Source of the DNA: Sporosarcina luteola
Lineage (GTDB): Bacteria > Bacillota > Bacilli > Bacillales_A > Planococcaceae
Direction of reading: 5' to 3'
NCBI RefSeq assembly: GCF_023715585.1
Contig: NZ_JAMBOK010000002.1
Location: 1 to 64,000, forward strand
DNA: 64,000 nt
Position numbers and translations under genes: made by a program. The notes beneath the pieces are model-generated. The model saw nothing but the letters and a program-made list of their open reading frames with translations, had not been told where the DNA came from and ran no database searches. This document shows, in pieces, positions 20,919 through 29,939 of this stretch (position 1 is its first letter; the number at the start of each line of letters is the position of its first letter).

Positions 20919-21626
20919 ATGATTTTATTCGGTTCAATTGTAAATGCTTTGCTTATCGTGGTCGGCGCATTGCTTGGCCGTTTTTTATATAATATTCCCG
21001 AACGGATGAAAGAGACCGTCATGTATGGAATCGGATTGGCGGTCACCGCAATCGGCATTCAAATGACATTTGAAAGCACTCAAATTTTAATTGTCATCAT
21101 TAGCATCGTTATTGGAGCAATTATTGGTGAATGGATGAACCTTGACGACAAAATAAATGAATTGGGAAAATGGATTGAGCGGAAGCTCCCTTCAAAAAAA
21201 GAAGGACCTGGCATCGCACAAGGATTTGTCACTGCAACACTCATCTTCGTTGTCGGCTCAATGGCCATTATCGGGGCAATTGACAGCGGACTGCGGAATG
21301 ATCATGATGTGTTGATCATGAAGGGGATCATTGATGGATTCACGTCGGTCATCCTTAGTTCGACGCTTGGCATTGGAGTTATGGTTTCTGCAGTTCCGGT
21401 ATTCCTCTACCAAGCCCTCATTACAATATTTTCAACGCAAATAAGCCGCTTTGTACCGGATGAACTACTACAATTTTTCATTTCAGAAATGACAGCTACA
21501 GGCGGTTTAATGATTGTAGGTATCGGATTGAATCTGATCGGCATAACAAAAATACGGGTGGCGAATCTCATTCCAGGAATCGCTGTCGTCGGTGTTATTG
21601 TGACAATCGTTCATTACCTGTTTTGA
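20919..21626 (+). CDS. DUF554 family membrane protein
   Basis: A 235-residue, very hydrophobic protein with about seven membrane segments. MILFGSIVNALLIVVGALLGR at the start and FVTATLIFVVGSMAIIGAIDSG in the middle are typical of the DUF554 family, which has no established function. The start is about 20 bases after the spo0J terminator. Its last 32 bases overlap the convergent yyaC gene, so the two transcripts must be antisense at their ends. Family assignment is good; function unknown. Confidence 0.85.
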   Translation: MILFGSIVNALLIVVGALLGRFLYNIPERMKETVMYGIGLAVTAIGIQMTFESTQILIVIISIVIGAIIGEWMNLDDKINELGKWIERKLPSKKEGPGIAQGFVTATLIFVVGSMAIIGAIDSGLRNDHDVLIMKGIIDGFTSVILSSTLGIGVMVSAVPVFLYQALITIFSTQISRFVPDELLQFFISEMTATGGLMIVGIGLNLIGITKIRVANLIPGIAVVGVIVTIVHYLF

Positions 21627-22173
21627 ATCTCCCATAGGCAAGTTGAAGGGAACGGGAGATGATTCTGCTCATTTCAAAAGATAAATGGAGTCGTGTGCTT
21701 TGAAGAACAGCCTGCTCCATGAAACCTGAGATGTTAACGACACCTTTGATGGATAAATTACCTACGGGCGGCAATTCTTTTCCGACTGCTTTGCCGGGAT
21801 AGAGAGGTCCTTGATGAAAAAGCAATTGGCCGATAGAGTCGCTTCTTCCTAAGCACGCATCTATTGCAACGATGAAGGAGGAAGGCTCCCTCGATTGAAG
21901 TTCGTCCAAATGCTGTTGTAAATTTAGAGCATGTAAAGGCTTTTCCAATGTTCCGACGACGTTGAATGGAAATAATAATGATTCGGCTAAATGAGATCCG
22001 GTCAACGGACCTAATGCATCGCCAGTGGATCGATCCGTTCCGATACAGAAGAAGGTTAAAGAATCTTCATGAAAAGGGATTTGTTCAAGGAAATAAGTGC
22101 TGAGCTTCCAAACTGCGCCGGTATCATTATAGTGAAGGCGATAATCGTATTCAGTGGAAAGTGTTGTATGCAT
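21595..22173 (-). CDS. yyaC: Spore protease-like protein YyaC
   Basis: A 192-residue DUF1256 protein. FFCIGTDRSTGDALGPLTG and FIVAIDACLGR resemble the germination-protease/hydrogenase-maturation protease fold. YyaC sits near soj-spo0J in B. subtilis and is made during sporulation. The start follows GGAG. It is the only minus-strand gene between oriC and 24.6 kb and overlaps the end of the DUF554 gene by 32 bases. Its presence is one of the sporulation markers in the window. The catalytic role remains inferred. Confidence 0.88.
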   Translation of the reverse strand: MHTTLSTEYDYRLHYNDTGAVWKLSTYFLEQIPFHEDSLTFFCIGTDRSTGDALGPLTGSHLAESLLFPFNVVGTLEKPLHALNLQQHLDELQSREPSSFIVAIDACLGRSDSIGQLLFHQGPLYPGKAVGKELPPVGNLSIKGVVNISGFMEQAVLQSTRLHLSFEMSRIISRSLQLAYGRFKTGNERLSQ

Positions 22174-22259
22174 GACAAAACTCCATTCTCATAAATAGTT
22201 CAATAATTGATTGTGTAGCAGTATACGCGGCTGCAGGGGGATTTATACGGAAAGGTTTG

Positions 22260-23159
22260 ATGCGGGTGACAAACAAGCAAACTGAAAGTATTAAAGAAGT
22301 ATTCATCAATGAAGATACGGAGAAAATAGGCAAGTTCATCTTCTCCGAAGAAACATGGGTCCATTTCGGAGTTGTTGCCATAAAGATTGCCTTTATCATC
22401 ACAATCTCTATTATTGTCGTGCAAGTCGGCAAATATATTATTCGAAAGATCTTCAGGATCAAACTAAAAAGTCCCATCCGAAAAGAGGAGCGGCGGGAAC
22501 AGACTTTGCTGAAGCTGCTCGAGAACACGCTCTCCTACGTCGTCTATTTCTCCGCGATACTGGCCATCCTGCAGGAGTTTAATATCGACGTGAAGGGACT
22601 GCTGGCAGGCGCAGGGGTTTTGGGCCTCGCTGTCGGTTTCGGAGCACAAAGCCTAGTAAAGGACGTTATTTCTGGATTCTTCATCCTTTTCGAAGACCAA
22701 TTTTCCGTGGGGGACTACGTTAAAAACGGTACGGCAGAAGGCCGGGTTGAAGAAATCGGTTTGCGGACAACGAAGATTAAAAATTTCACAGGCGAAATTT
22801 TTATATTGCCGAATGGAACGATTGCGCAAGTCATTAATTATTCATTGAAAAACTCATTGGCCATTGTTGATGTCGCTATTCCATTTGAACTTGGTGTGGA
22901 GAAAGTGGAAAAGTCAATCGATGCTTATCTGAAGTCGATGAGCAAGGACAACCCCGATCTTTTAGGAAAACCGAAATTGATCGGGGCGTATGATTTCACG
23001 GAGGACTCGGTCATTGAACGGATAATCGTCGAAACGAGACCGATGCGACATTTCGATACTGCAAGGAATATTAGCATAGGCATAAAAAAACATTTAGAGC
23101 GGGAAGGGATCGAGATTCCATATCCTATGCTTGTGTCAAAATCATTCGATAACCAATAA
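22260..23159 (+). CDS. MscS family small-conductance mechanosensitive channel
   Basis: About 299 residues. Two or three N-terminal membrane segments are followed by the pore-lining helix GAGVLGLAVGFGAQSLVKDVISGFFI, split here by its conserved glycines and alanines. The beta domain then begins EDQFSVGDYVKNGTAEGRVEEIGLRTT. This is the MscS/YnaI fold, which releases solutes on osmotic downshock. The start is uncertain: ATG at 22260 after GGAAAGG, or TTG one codon earlier. A MscS gene (yyaE/ykuT type) in this position is common in Bacillales. It runs straight into the DUF951 gene. Confidence 0.9.
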   Translation: MRVTNKQTESIKEVFINEDTEKIGKFIFSEETWVHFGVVAIKIAFIITISIIVVQVGKYIIRKIFRIKLKSPIRKEERREQTLLKLLENTLSYVVYFSAILAILQEFNIDVKGLLAGAGVLGLAVGFGAQSLVKDVISGFFILFEDQFSVGDYVKNGTAEGRVEEIGLRTTKIKNFTGEIFILPNGTIAQVINYSLKNSLAIVDVAIPFELGVEKVEKSIDAYLKSMSKDNPDLLGKPKLIGAYDFTEDSVIERIIVETRPMRHFDTARNISIGIKKHLEREGIEIPYPMLVSKSFDNQ

Positions 23160-23186
23160 GGGGCAAGGAAAGGAGTAAGATGGACG

Positions 23187-23390
23187 GTGGAGAAAGAGTT
23201 TCAGTTGAAAGACGTAGTGGAAATGAAGAAACCGCATCCGTGCGGTACCAATGCTTGGAAAATCATTCGAATGGGCGCTGACATCCGGATCAAATGTGAA
23301 GGTTGCGGGCATAGCGTGATGATTCCGAGAAATGAATTTGCAAAGAAGATGAAAAAGGTGCTTGTCAAAGCGGAAGCAGAACAAAATTAG
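23187..23390 (+). CDS. DUF951 small zinc-ribbon-like protein
   Basis: A 67-residue basic protein with the DUF951 pattern: KKPHPCGTNAWKIIRMGADIR followed by KCEGCGHSVMIPR. One Cys in HPCG and two in CEGCG could bind metal. The family is conserved next to ychF in many Firmicutes (yyzM in B. subtilis); its function is unknown, though the SH3/zinc fold suggests nucleic-acid contact. The start is GTG, 28 bases after the MscS gene, so the two are probably cotranscribed. Confidence 0.88.
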   Translation: MEKEFQLKDVVEMKKPHPCGTNAWKIIRMGADIRIKCEGCGHSVMIPRNEFAKKMKKVLVKAEAEQN

Positions 23391-23416
23391 ACAGGAACGC
23401 CAACAATTCTTATAAT
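23387..23416 (+). promoter_or_regulatory. Possible ychF promoter
   Basis: TTAGAC (23387-23392), an 18-bp spacer and a perfect TATAAT (23411-23416) lie about 55 bases upstream of ychF and overlap the end of the DUF951 gene. Confidence 0.5.
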
Positions 23417-23471
23417 AGAAGAGTTGCAAAGATGATTATGAAATTGACCTATATGAAAGGTTGGGAAATAA

Positions 23472-24572
23472 ATGGCGTTAACAGCAGGTATCGTCGGTTT
23501 ACCGAACGTTGGAAAGTCGACTCTATTCAACGCAATTACGAAAGCGGGAGCAGAGGCAGCCAACTATCCATTCTGTACAATCGATCCGAACGTCGGAATT
23601 GTGGAAGTGCCCGATGAAAGGCTTCAAAAGTTAACAGAGCTCGTCGTACCGAAAAAGACAGTTCCGACAGCTTTTGAATTTACAGATATTGCAGGAATTG
23701 TAGAAGGGGCGAGCAAAGGGGAAGGGTTGGGGAATAAATTCCTCTCTCATATCCGTGAAGTCGATGCAATCTGCCAAGTCGTCCGTTGTTTTGACGATGA
23801 AAATATTACACATGTATCCGGAAAAGTGAATCCGATTGACGATATCGAAGTCATCAACTTGGAACTTATCCTTGCTGATATGGAAAGCGTGGACAAGCGA
23901 TTGACACGCGTCTCTAAAATGGCAAAACAGAAAGATAAGGATTCCATGGCGGAAGAACCGGTTTTACTGAAGCTGAAAGACGCTTTTGAGAATGAAAAGC
24001 CTGCCCGATCTGTTGAATTGACACCGGAAGAGTTCCAACTCATCAAAGGAATGCACCTGTTGACAATTAAGCCGATGCTATATGTTGCAAACGTATCGGA
24101 AGATGAAATTGCGGATGCAGAAGAAAACGAGTATGTCAAAATGGTCCGTGAATTTGCCAAGCAGGACAATGCAGAAGTGATTGTCGTCTGTGCAAAAATC
24201 GAGGAAGAAATGGCAGAGTTGGATGATGAAGAGAAGGCAATGTTCCTTGAGGAGCTAGGTATCCAGGAATCCGGCCTCGATCAACTGATCAAAGCGGCAT
24301 ACCATTTACTTGGGCTTGCCACATACTTCACGGCAGGCGTCCAAGAAGTCCGAGCATGGACGTTCCGAAAAGGGATGAAAGCGCCGCAATGTGCTGGCGT
24401 CATCCATACAGACTTCGAACGTGGTTTCATCCGAGCAGAAACAGTGGCTTATGAAGCGCTCGTAGAAGCCGGCTCCATGGCAGCTGCAAAAGAAGCAGGA
24501 AAAGTTCGTCTGGAAGGTAAAGAATACGTCGTCCAAGATGGAGACGTCATGTTATTTAGATTTAACGTGTAA
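23472..24572 (+). CDS. ychF: Redox-responsive P-loop ATPase YchF/EngD
   Basis: A 366-residue Obg-like P-loop protein (B. subtilis YyaF). The G1 motif is [15 protein letters not shown] and the G3 motif is [19 protein letters not shown]. Instead of NKxD the family uses NVSED (here VANVSEDE), which favours ATP over GTP. The C-terminal TGS domain includes [27 protein letters not shown]. It associates with ribosomes and stress responses in other bacteria. It has its own likely promoter and is followed by a bidirectional terminator. Confidence 0.97.
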   Translation: MALTAGIVGLPNVGKSTLFNAITKAGAEAANYPFCTIDPNVGIVEVPDERLQKLTELVVPKKTVPTAFEFTDIAGIVEGASKGEGLGNKFLSHIREVDAICQVVRCFDDENITHVSGKVNPIDDIEVINLELILADMESVDKRLTRVSKMAKQKDKDSMAEEPVLLKLKDAFENEKPARSVELTPEEFQLIKGMHLLTIKPMLYVANVSEDEIADAEENEYVKMVREFAKQDNAEVIVVCAKIEEEMAELDDEEKAMFLEELGIQESGLDQLIKAAYHLLGLATYFTAGVQEVRAWTFRKGMKAPQCAGVIHTDFERGFIRAETVAYEALVEAGSMAAAKEAGKVRLEGKEYVVQDGDVMLFRFNV

Positions 24573-24581
24573 ATAAATGAA

Positions 24582-24620
24582 AAAACAACCGGAGAAGGGA
24601 TATCCTTTTCCGGTTGTTTT
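24582..24620. terminator. Bidirectional terminator between ychF and the DUF3267 gene
   Basis: AAAACAACCGGAGAAGG (24582-24598) pairs with CCTTTTCCGGTTGTTTT (24604-24620), with one G-T pair. A and T runs flank both sides, so it serves both convergent genes; its right arm touches the DUF3267 stop codon. Confidence 0.88.
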
Positions 24621-25179
24621 ACTGTATATTTCGATCAGGTTTGAACAGATAGAGCTTCGGCAACTCGGGATCATCTTTTACAAGCCAATCATCCGGAAGT
24701 TTTTTCAGTTCCTTATGCATTGCAAAGTCACCCGCAGCCCCGCCAATGAGAAAAGCAGCTAAACCTAGCCAGATGCCATTACTCGTAACTACTCCAATCA
24801 TCGCGGGTACTACACCTGTCGTCCAAAAAGGAAGCAATAACGCTTTCTGAATAGCCCGGTTCGTCATCAGCCGATCGGTCGTTGCATAAGCAATACCCAA
24901 CTTGAGATTCATTCCAACAATCATGCTCTTCCAAGGCACCTTGCCAAACACTCTAAAGCCTAGCAGGTGAAAAAGCTCATGTAGGACAATTAAAGCTACA
25001 TATCCACCAATGAAAAACAGAACATTCCGAATGGAAAAAGTGAAAGATAGTTCCTGATGTACAAGACCATCTACAACCAGCAATCCAATGAGCGTCAGAA
25101 TGGTAATCAGCATGCCACTCTTAGCAACCGTAGGTAAGTCGATTTCAATGATTTTGTCTGGTTCACTATTATTATTCAT
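24619..25179 (-). CDS. DUF3267 membrane-embedded metalloprotease-like protein
   Basis: A 186-residue protein with about four membrane segments and the zinc-protease-like motif HELFHLLGF (about residue 80-88), which places it in the DUF3267 family. Members resemble site-2-type intramembrane metalloproteases, but substrates are unknown. The ATG at 25179 is preceded by AGAGGTGATC; the frame is open ten codons further. It is convergent with ychF and shares its terminator. Protease activity is an inference from HExxH. Confidence 0.82.
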   Translation of the reverse strand: MNNNSEPDKIIEIDLPTVAKSGMLITILTLIGLLVVDGLVHQELSFTFSIRNVLFFIGGYVALIVLHELFHLLGFRVFGKVPWKSMIVGMNLKLGIAYATTDRLMTNRAIQKALLLPFWTTGVVPAMIGVVTSNGIWLGLAAFLIGGAAGDFAMHKELKKLPDDWLVKDDPELPKLYLFKPDRNIQ

Positions 25180-25264
25180 AAGATCACCTCTTGTTATAAT
25201 TATACACATTTTGGTGTAGTTAGATTGTTAAATTGGATAGGACTTGCTTAGGATTGCAGTGTAA

Positions 25265-25361
25265 GGCGGCGACTCCAGTGGGAATAGCATGAGCTGAAGA
25301 CCCCGCAACGTAGCGTAGCGAAGTGAGGAGGCTGAAGCCATGCCCACGGAAAGCGTCCGCC
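25265..25361. repeat. Bacillales-type palindromic intergenic repeat
   Basis: The element starts GGCGG (25265-25269) and ends CCGCC (25357-25361). Nested inverted pairs include GTGGG with CCCAC, GCATG with CATGC, and GAC-CCCGC with flanking GC-rich arms. The segment GAAGCCATGCCCACGGAAAGCG (split here: GAAGCCATGCC + CACGGAAAGCG) is shared with 15031-15227. Very similar repeats are scattered between genes of many Bacillaceae and Planococcaceae. The 325-base gap also holds the rpsF promoter and leader. Confidence 0.8.
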
Positions 25362-25394
25362 TGAAACGAAAATCCGTATTAACATATTTAATAG

Positions 25395-25423
25395 TTGATT
25401 GTCCGAAGACATCATGTTAAAAT
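25395..25423 (+). promoter_or_regulatory. rpsF promoter
   Basis: TTGATT (25395-25400), a 17-bp spacer and TAAAAT (25418-25423) lie about 80 bases upstream of rpsF and just after the palindromic repeat. Confidence 0.65.
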
Positions 25424-25454
25424 ATGATGATGTGAGTAATAAACATTACTTACT

Positions 25455-25482
25455 CCTTGCCCGCCGTAACAAGTGGGCCAAA
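25455..25482 (+). promoter_or_regulatory. Candidate S6:S18 autoregulatory leader
   Basis: In the rpsF leader, CTTGCCC pairs with GGGC-CAAAG around a loop that contains GCCGTAAC. A hairpin with an exposed CCG near the rpsF start is the hallmark of the S6:S18-binding mRNA leader described in many bacteria. The fold was judged by eye only. Confidence 0.5.
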
Positions 25483-25504
25483 GTCCATAAGGAGGTGACT
25501 AAAG

Positions 25505-25792
25505 ATGAGAAAGTACGAAATCATGTACATCATCCGTCCAACAGTAGAAGATGAAGCAAAAAAAGCATTGATCACTCGTTTCGATGACGTCCTAACTTCA
25601 AACGGAGCGGAAATCATCGAGTCGAAAGAGTGGGGCAAGCGTCGTCTTGCATACGAAATCGACGACTTGCGTGAAGGCTACTACCAATTGGTAACAGCTA
25701 ATGCAGACACTGCAGCAATCGATGAATTTACACGTCTTGCGAACATCAACGAAGCTATCATTCGTCATATGGCTGTTCGTCTGGACAACTAA
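25505..25792 (+). CDS. rpsF: 30S ribosomal protein S6
   Basis: The 95-residue S6 protein binds S18 in the platform of the small subunit. [16 protein letters not shown] and the middle [18 protein letters not shown] are typical. The start follows AAGGAGGTGAC, a near-perfect ribosome site. It begins the rpsF-ssb-rpsR operon, which is conserved across Firmicutes, and is preceded by a likely autoregulatory leader. Confidence 0.98.
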   Translation: MRKYEIMYIIRPTVEDEAKKALITRFDDVLTSNGAEIIESKEWGKRRLAYEIDDLREGYYQLVTANADTAAIDEFTRLANINEAIIRHMAVRLDN

Positions 25793-25862
25793 TCCATAGA
25801 AGAACTAAATGCAGTACCGTTAAAAGGTGGAACTTGAAAATGATGAGGGAGGTTGCATTCTG

Positions 25863-26375
25863 ATGATTAACCGTGTCGTTTTAGTCGGCCGATTGACAAA
25901 AGATCCTGAACTCAAGTACACGCAGAGCGGAATTGCGGTAACGCGTTTTACGCTAGCGGTGAATCGGACGTTCTCCAGCCAATCAGGAGAGCGTGAAGCT
26001 GATTTCATCAACTGTGTCACTTGGAGGAAACAGGCGGAAAACACTGCGAACTTCTTACGTAAAGGAAGTCTTGCCGGTATCGAAGGCCGCATCCAAACGA
26101 GCAGCTTCGATGGACAAGACGGCAAACGTGTCTTCATGACAGAAGTCGTAGCGGACAGCGTGCAGTTCCTTGAGCCGCGCAGTGCAAATGCTGAGAGATC
26201 TGGAGCTGCTTATGGTGGTGCACCACAGAACGAACAACCCTATTATCAGAATCAGCAGCCGAACCAGCAATATCAACAACCAGCTCAACAACAAAACTAT
26301 ACACGTACTGACAACGATCCATTCTCAACGGGCAGCGGTCCGATAGAAGTATCGGATGACGATCTGCCGTTCTAA
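25863..26375 (+). CDS. ssb: Single-stranded DNA-binding protein
   Basis: SSB, 170 residues. The OB fold covers residues 1-110, beginning [17 protein letters not shown] with the aromatic-rich strand [19 protein letters not shown] disordered Gln/Asn/Pro-rich linker (about 118-155) leads to the acidic tip DDDLPF that recruits repair and replication partners. The ATG at 25863, after GGGAGGTTG, was chosen over an upstream in-frame start that would add 12 unrelated residues. It sits between rpsF and rpsR, as SsbA does in B. subtilis. Confidence 0.97.
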   Translation: MINRVVLVGRLTKDPELKYTQSGIAVTRFTLAVNRTFSSQSGEREADFINCVTWRKQAENTANFLRKGSLAGIEGRIQTSSFDGQDGKRVFMTEVVADSVQFLEPRSANAERSGAAYGGAPQNEQPYYQNQQPNQQYQQPAQQQNYTRTDNDPFSTGSGPIEVSDDDLPF

Positions 26376-26419
26376 TGGATAATTGTCGGTAACGTAGTCA
26401 AGTAAGGAGGGAAAGCGAT

Positions 26420-26656
26420 ATGGCACCACGCCGTGGAGGTAAAAGACGTCGTAAAGTCTGCTATTTTACATCGAATAACATTACACATATCGATTATAAA
26501 GATACTGACCTACTTAAGAAATTCGTTTCTGAACGTGGAAAGATCTTGCCTCGCCGTGTAACTGGTACAAGCGCTAAATATCAACGTAAATTGACGTCTG
26601 CTATTAAACGTGCTCGTATTATGGCACTTCTTCCGTTCGTTTCGGAAGAAAGATAA
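26420..26656 (+). CDS. rpsR: 30S ribosomal protein S18
   Basis: The 78-residue, basic S18 protein starts [16 protein letters not shown] and contains [19 protein letters not shown] and [14 protein letters not shown], the family core. It has a single cysteine in the KVCYF strand rather than a full zinc site. It pairs with S6 in the 30S platform. It is the last gene of the rpsF operon and is followed by a terminator and then a periodic repeat array. Confidence 0.98.
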   Translation: MAPRRGGKRRRKVCYFTSNNITHIDYKDTDLLKKFVSERGKILPRRVTGTSAKYQRKLTSAIKRARIMALLPFVSEER

Positions 26657-26669
26657 GAAGTACTATTTT

Positions 26670-26716
26670 AAACCGCCTTGTGATACCGGTATTTCCGGTC
26701 TCGGGGCGGTTTTTTG
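26670..26716 (+). terminator. rpsR terminator
   Basis: AAACCGCC (26670-26677) pairs with GGCGGTTT (26705-26712); an inner ACCGG/CCGGT hairpin occupies the loop, and a run of T residues follows. Confidence 0.88.
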
Positions 26717-26727
26717 AATTTCTATTT

Positions 26728-26867
26728 TTATGCGTGAATAAAACTCTTTATACGTGTTTGGGAAGAATTATGCGTCTTTGCGGACGGTTATGAGTGTTTC
26801 CTGGGAAATATGCGTGTTTGGGGGCGTTTATGCGCGTTTCTAAGAAGTTATGCGTATTTGTTTGATG
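26728..26867. repeat. Tandem degenerate array, exact 20-bp period
   Basis: Seven units start at 26728, 26748, 26768, 26788, 26808, 26828 and 26848, each exactly 20 bp apart. Each begins TTATGCGTGTTTG or a close variant (TTATACGTG, TTATGCGTC, TTATGAGTG, ATATGCGTG, TTATGCGCG, TTATGCGTA), then seven unconserved bases. The units are too short and lack spacers, so this is not a CRISPR. It lies between the rpsR terminator and the yybS promoter. A related 21-bp array lies on the opposite strand at 13343-13434. Confidence 0.85.
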
Positions 26868-26919
26868 AAAACTGCCGAGGGCTGTGAGGCGTATGTTGGA
26901 CAGGAAGTCATCCTGTCTT

Positions 26920-26949
26920 TTGGTTAATCAGCAGCAATCATGATACAAT
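26920..26949 (+). promoter_or_regulatory. yybS-gdpP-rplI-dnaB promoter
   Basis: TTGGTT (26920-26925), an 18-bp spacer and TACAAT (26944-26949) lie about 65 bases upstream of yybS. Confidence 0.6.
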
Positions 26950-27015
26950 TATAAGAACTCCTTTTTAATTAGGGGATAGAAAATACTAAGTCCATTGACT
27001 GGACGGAGGAACAGA

Positions 27016-27957
27016 ATGATGCAGGACCAATCTCAAAAAATAACATTCGGTGCGATGATGCTCGCATTGTTTACGATACTTCTGGCAGGGGCTTTCTACG
27101 TCCCTTTCCTCGGAAGCATCATTATGATATTCATCCCATTGCCGATCATTCTTTATCGGCTGCGGCATGACAGAAGCTCGACGGTTTTCGTAGCGATTGC
27201 AGGCGCCATCCTGTCTCTTATTGTAGGGGGCATTCTATTAGTGCCTTTCGCTGTAATGTTCGGGGTACTAGCCTTCCTGGTTGCTGAATCAATATTGTTG
27301 GGCAAATCAAAGCTTTACACATTCATGGCATCGGGATTATTCTTCATCATTACAGGTATATTGGTTTATCTGATAGCCGCGCTTGTTTTTGAAGTCAATG
27401 CAATCGACAGCTTGATGACGATGATGAAGGAATCGGAGAAGCAATTCAAGACGTCGCTCGAAAGTTTGGGCGCACTGCCTGAAAACTATGAAGAGATAGT
27501 GGGAGAGGCGTTCACTATGTACCGCTCCGCCATTCCGGCTATGTTCATTCTGTCGGTGTATGTGTTTACGTTCATCATGGTGATCCCCAATTTCGAGATG
27601 CTCCGCAGACTAGGCCATCAAGTGCCTGTGTTTCCGCCATTCCGGGAAATGAGGCTGCCTGTCATAACCATTTTCGTTTACGGGCTGATCATTATACTTC
27701 CTTGGATAATGGAATTGAAACCGGAATCCTCGGCTTATTTGCTTTATGTCAATGCGACGATTATTTTACGGTTCCTTTTGCTCGTACAAGGGTTGGCATT
27801 GATTCACTATTTTATGTACAAAATGAAATTGCCTACTTTTGTCACGGTGCTTTCCACCATTTTCGCATTGCTATTCAGTCCAATCACCACACTTCTTGGC
27901 ATACTTGATATAGGCGTGAATATCCGTGCTTGGATCGGAAAAGACAACTTGAAGTAA
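27016..27957 (+). CDS. yybS: DUF2232 membrane protein YybS
   Basis: A 313-residue protein with about eight membrane segments, of the DUF2232/YybS family, conserved directly upstream of gdpP in Firmicutes. The middle loop (about 125-175) is charged and amphipathic. The fold resembles ECF-type substrate-binding membrane proteins by general appearance only. The ATG at 27016 is preceded by GGAGGAACAG; an in-frame TTG seven codons upstream lacks a site. It lies 12 bases before gdpP, so the two are surely cotranscribed. Function unknown. Confidence 0.88.
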   Translation: MMQDQSQKITFGAMMLALFTILLAGAFYVPFLGSIIMIFIPLPIILYRLRHDRSSTVFVAIAGAILSLIVGGILLVPFAVMFGVLAFLVAESILLGKSKLYTFMASGLFFIITGILVYLIAALVFEVNAIDSLMTMMKESEKQFKTSLESLGALPENYEEIVGEAFTMYRSAIPAMFILSVYVFTFIMVIPNFEMLRRLGHQVPVFPPFREMRLPVITIFVYGLIIILPWIMELKPESSAYLLYVNATIILRFLLLVQGLALIHYFMYKMKLPTFVTVLSTIFALLFSPITTLLGILDIGVNIRAWIGKDNLK

Positions 27958-27969
27958 GGGGATGAGACC

Positions 27970-29937
27970 ATGAGGTCATTTTTTAGAAGAAGAGCTATCC
28001 GATATCCACTGACTGTCATATCTCTCCTTGGATTGATAGCGGCCGTCCTGTTATTCCTTTCGAATTTCTGGGAGGGCCTTTTATTCACGATCCCCTTCAC
28101 AATAGCGGCAGGCATCGCTTGGAAGCTGGAGGAACAGACGTATATTGAAACGGAGAAGCATATCGAATCCCTCTCCTACCGGATGAAAAAGGTCGGAGAA
28201 GAGGCGCTGCTAGAGCTGCCGATCGCCATTATCCTCTTTAATGAAAAACATATTATCGAATGGGCAAACCCCTACGCTGTTAATATCTTTGATAAAGAGA
28301 CGTTAATCGGAGAGGAATTGTTCCAGCTATCCGAAGCATTCCAAACCATTCTTAAAAATGACGGACAGAAGACGACTTTGAATGTTGGCGATTCCACTTA
28401 TCAAGTCATTTACAGGGCTGAGGAAAAACTGCTCTATTTATTCGATATCACGGAAAAAGTGGAGATTGAATCTCTCTATCACCAAGACCGTACTGTACTC
28501 GGAGTCATGCTTATCGATAATTATGATGAACTAGCACAGACGATGGACGATCAGACGAGAAGCAATCTTAACTCGCTTGTCACTTCACTCGTGAATCAAT
28601 GGGCGTTGGATAATGGCATTTATGTAAAACGTATAGCATCCGATCGTTTTTTAGCAGTCTTTAACGAAGCAATTCTATCCAAGCTGGAAACGGCGAAGTT
28701 TACGATTTTAGATGATATTCGGGAGAAGACAGCTATTCAGAATGCGGGCCTTACGCTGAGCATCGGAGTCGGAACCGGCTCCGCCGCGCTTACGGAGCTT
28801 GGTGAGCTGGCACAATCCAGTTTGGATCTCGTATTGGGGCGTGGAGGCGATCAGGTCGCCATTAAGCATACGGATGGCAAGCTTAAATTCTTCGGAGGCA
28901 AGACGAATCCGGTGGAAAAAAGGACTCGTGTACGCGCTAGGGTCATTTCACACGCATTGCGCGATTTGATCCAAGGCAGCGATAAAGTATTGATTATGGG
29001 TCATAAAATGCCCGACATGGACGCAATCGGGGCATCCATCGGAGTCCGGAAGATGGCAAGGATGAACAATATTGAAGGTCATGTCGTCCTGAATTTTGAT
29101 GAGTTGGATGGAAGTGTGACCCGTCTGATGGATGAGATTAAAAAGGACGAGGGGTTATTTTCACAATTTGTCGATCCCGAGACCGCATTATCAATGATTA
29201 CCGAAAAATCTCTTCTTGTCATTGTCGATACACATAAACCAAGCATGGTCATCGATGAGCGGCTGATCGAGAAGGCCGAAAAGGTCGTCGTCATCGACCA
29301 TCATCGACGCGGCGAAGAGTTCATCAATAATACGATGCTTGTCTACATGGAACCGTATGCTTCCTCGACAGCTGAGCTCGTCACGGAGCTTGTGGAATAT
29401 CAGCCGAAGAATGCGAAATTGACGATGCTTGAGTCGACTGCGTTGCTCGCGGGGATTGTTGTCGACACGAAGAGCTTTACATTGCGAACAGGGGCTAGAA
29501 CATTCGAGGCGGCATCCTATTTGCGGACGAACGGAGCAGACACGGTACTTGTACAGAGGCTGTTGAAGGAAGACATCGCGACGTACATTCAGCGGTCTAA
29601 ATTGATTGAAACGGTCGAGCTAACTTCTGCCGGCATAGCGATTGCAAAAGGAGAGGAAGGCGTCATCTATAGTCCGGTGCTGATTGCTCAGACTGCAGAT
29701 ATCCTTCTGACAATGCAAGGGGTCATCGCCTCGTTTGTCATCGCTTCCCGTGCGGATGGCAAAATCGGCATTAGCGCAAGGTCCCTTGGGGAGCTGAATG
29801 TGCAGCTCGTCATGGAAGAGCTTGGCGGTGGAGGACATTTGACGAATGCCGCTTGCCAGCTTGAATTGGAAACAATTGAAGAAGCAGTTCAATTATTAAA
29901 ATCTGCTATAGAAGATAAATCAGAAAGGGGAAATTGA
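27970..29937 (+). CDS. gdpP: Cyclic di-AMP phosphodiesterase GdpP
   Basis: GdpP, 655 residues, hydrolyses c-di-AMP to pApA and thereby tunes potassium, osmolyte and wall homeostasis. Two N-terminal membrane helices (about 12-52), a PAS domain (about 80-160), a degenerate GGDEF domain (about 170-300) and a DHH-DHHA1 phosphodiesterase follow. Catalytic motifs are [25 protein letters not shown] and the terminal GGGGH. The start follows AAGGGGATGAG. It overlaps the ribosome site of rplI, and the order yybS-gdpP-rplI-dnaB matches B. subtilis yybS-yybT-rplI-dnaC. Confidence 0.97.
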   Translation: MRSFFRRRAIRYPLTVISLLGLIAAVLLFLSNFWEGLLFTIPFTIAAGIAWKLEEQTYIETEKHIESLSYRMKKVGEEALLELPIAIILFNEKHIIEWANPYAVNIFDKETLIGEELFQLSEAFQTILKNDGQKTTLNVGDSTYQVIYRAEEKLLYLFDITEKVEIESLYHQDRTVLGVMLIDNYDELAQTMDDQTRSNLNSLVTSLVNQWALDNGIYVKRIASDRFLAVFNEAILSKLETAKFTILDDIREKTAIQNAGLTLSIGVGTGSAALTELGELAQSSLDLVLGRGGDQVAIKHTDGKLKFFGGKTNPVEKRTRVRARVISHALRDLIQGSDKVLIMGHKMPDMDAIGASIGVRKMARMNNIEGHVVLNFDELDGSVTRLMDEIKKDEGLFSQFVDPETALSMITEKSLLVIVDTHKPSMVIDERLIEKAEKVVVIDHHRRGEEFINNTMLVYMEPYASSTAELVTELVEYQPKNAKLTMLESTALLAGIVVDTKSFTLRTGARTFEAASYLRTNGADTVLVQRLLKEDIATYIQRSKLIETVELTSAGIAIAKGEEGVIYSPVLIAQTADILLTMQGVIASFVIASRADGKIGISARSLGELNVQLVMEELGGGGHLTNAACQLELETIEEAVQLLKSAIEDKSERGN

Positions 29938-29939
29938 TA

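Noticed and set aside
26728..26867. CRISPR array
   Set aside because: The period is 20 bp with 7 variable bases, far too short for repeat plus spacer, and no cas genes are nearby.
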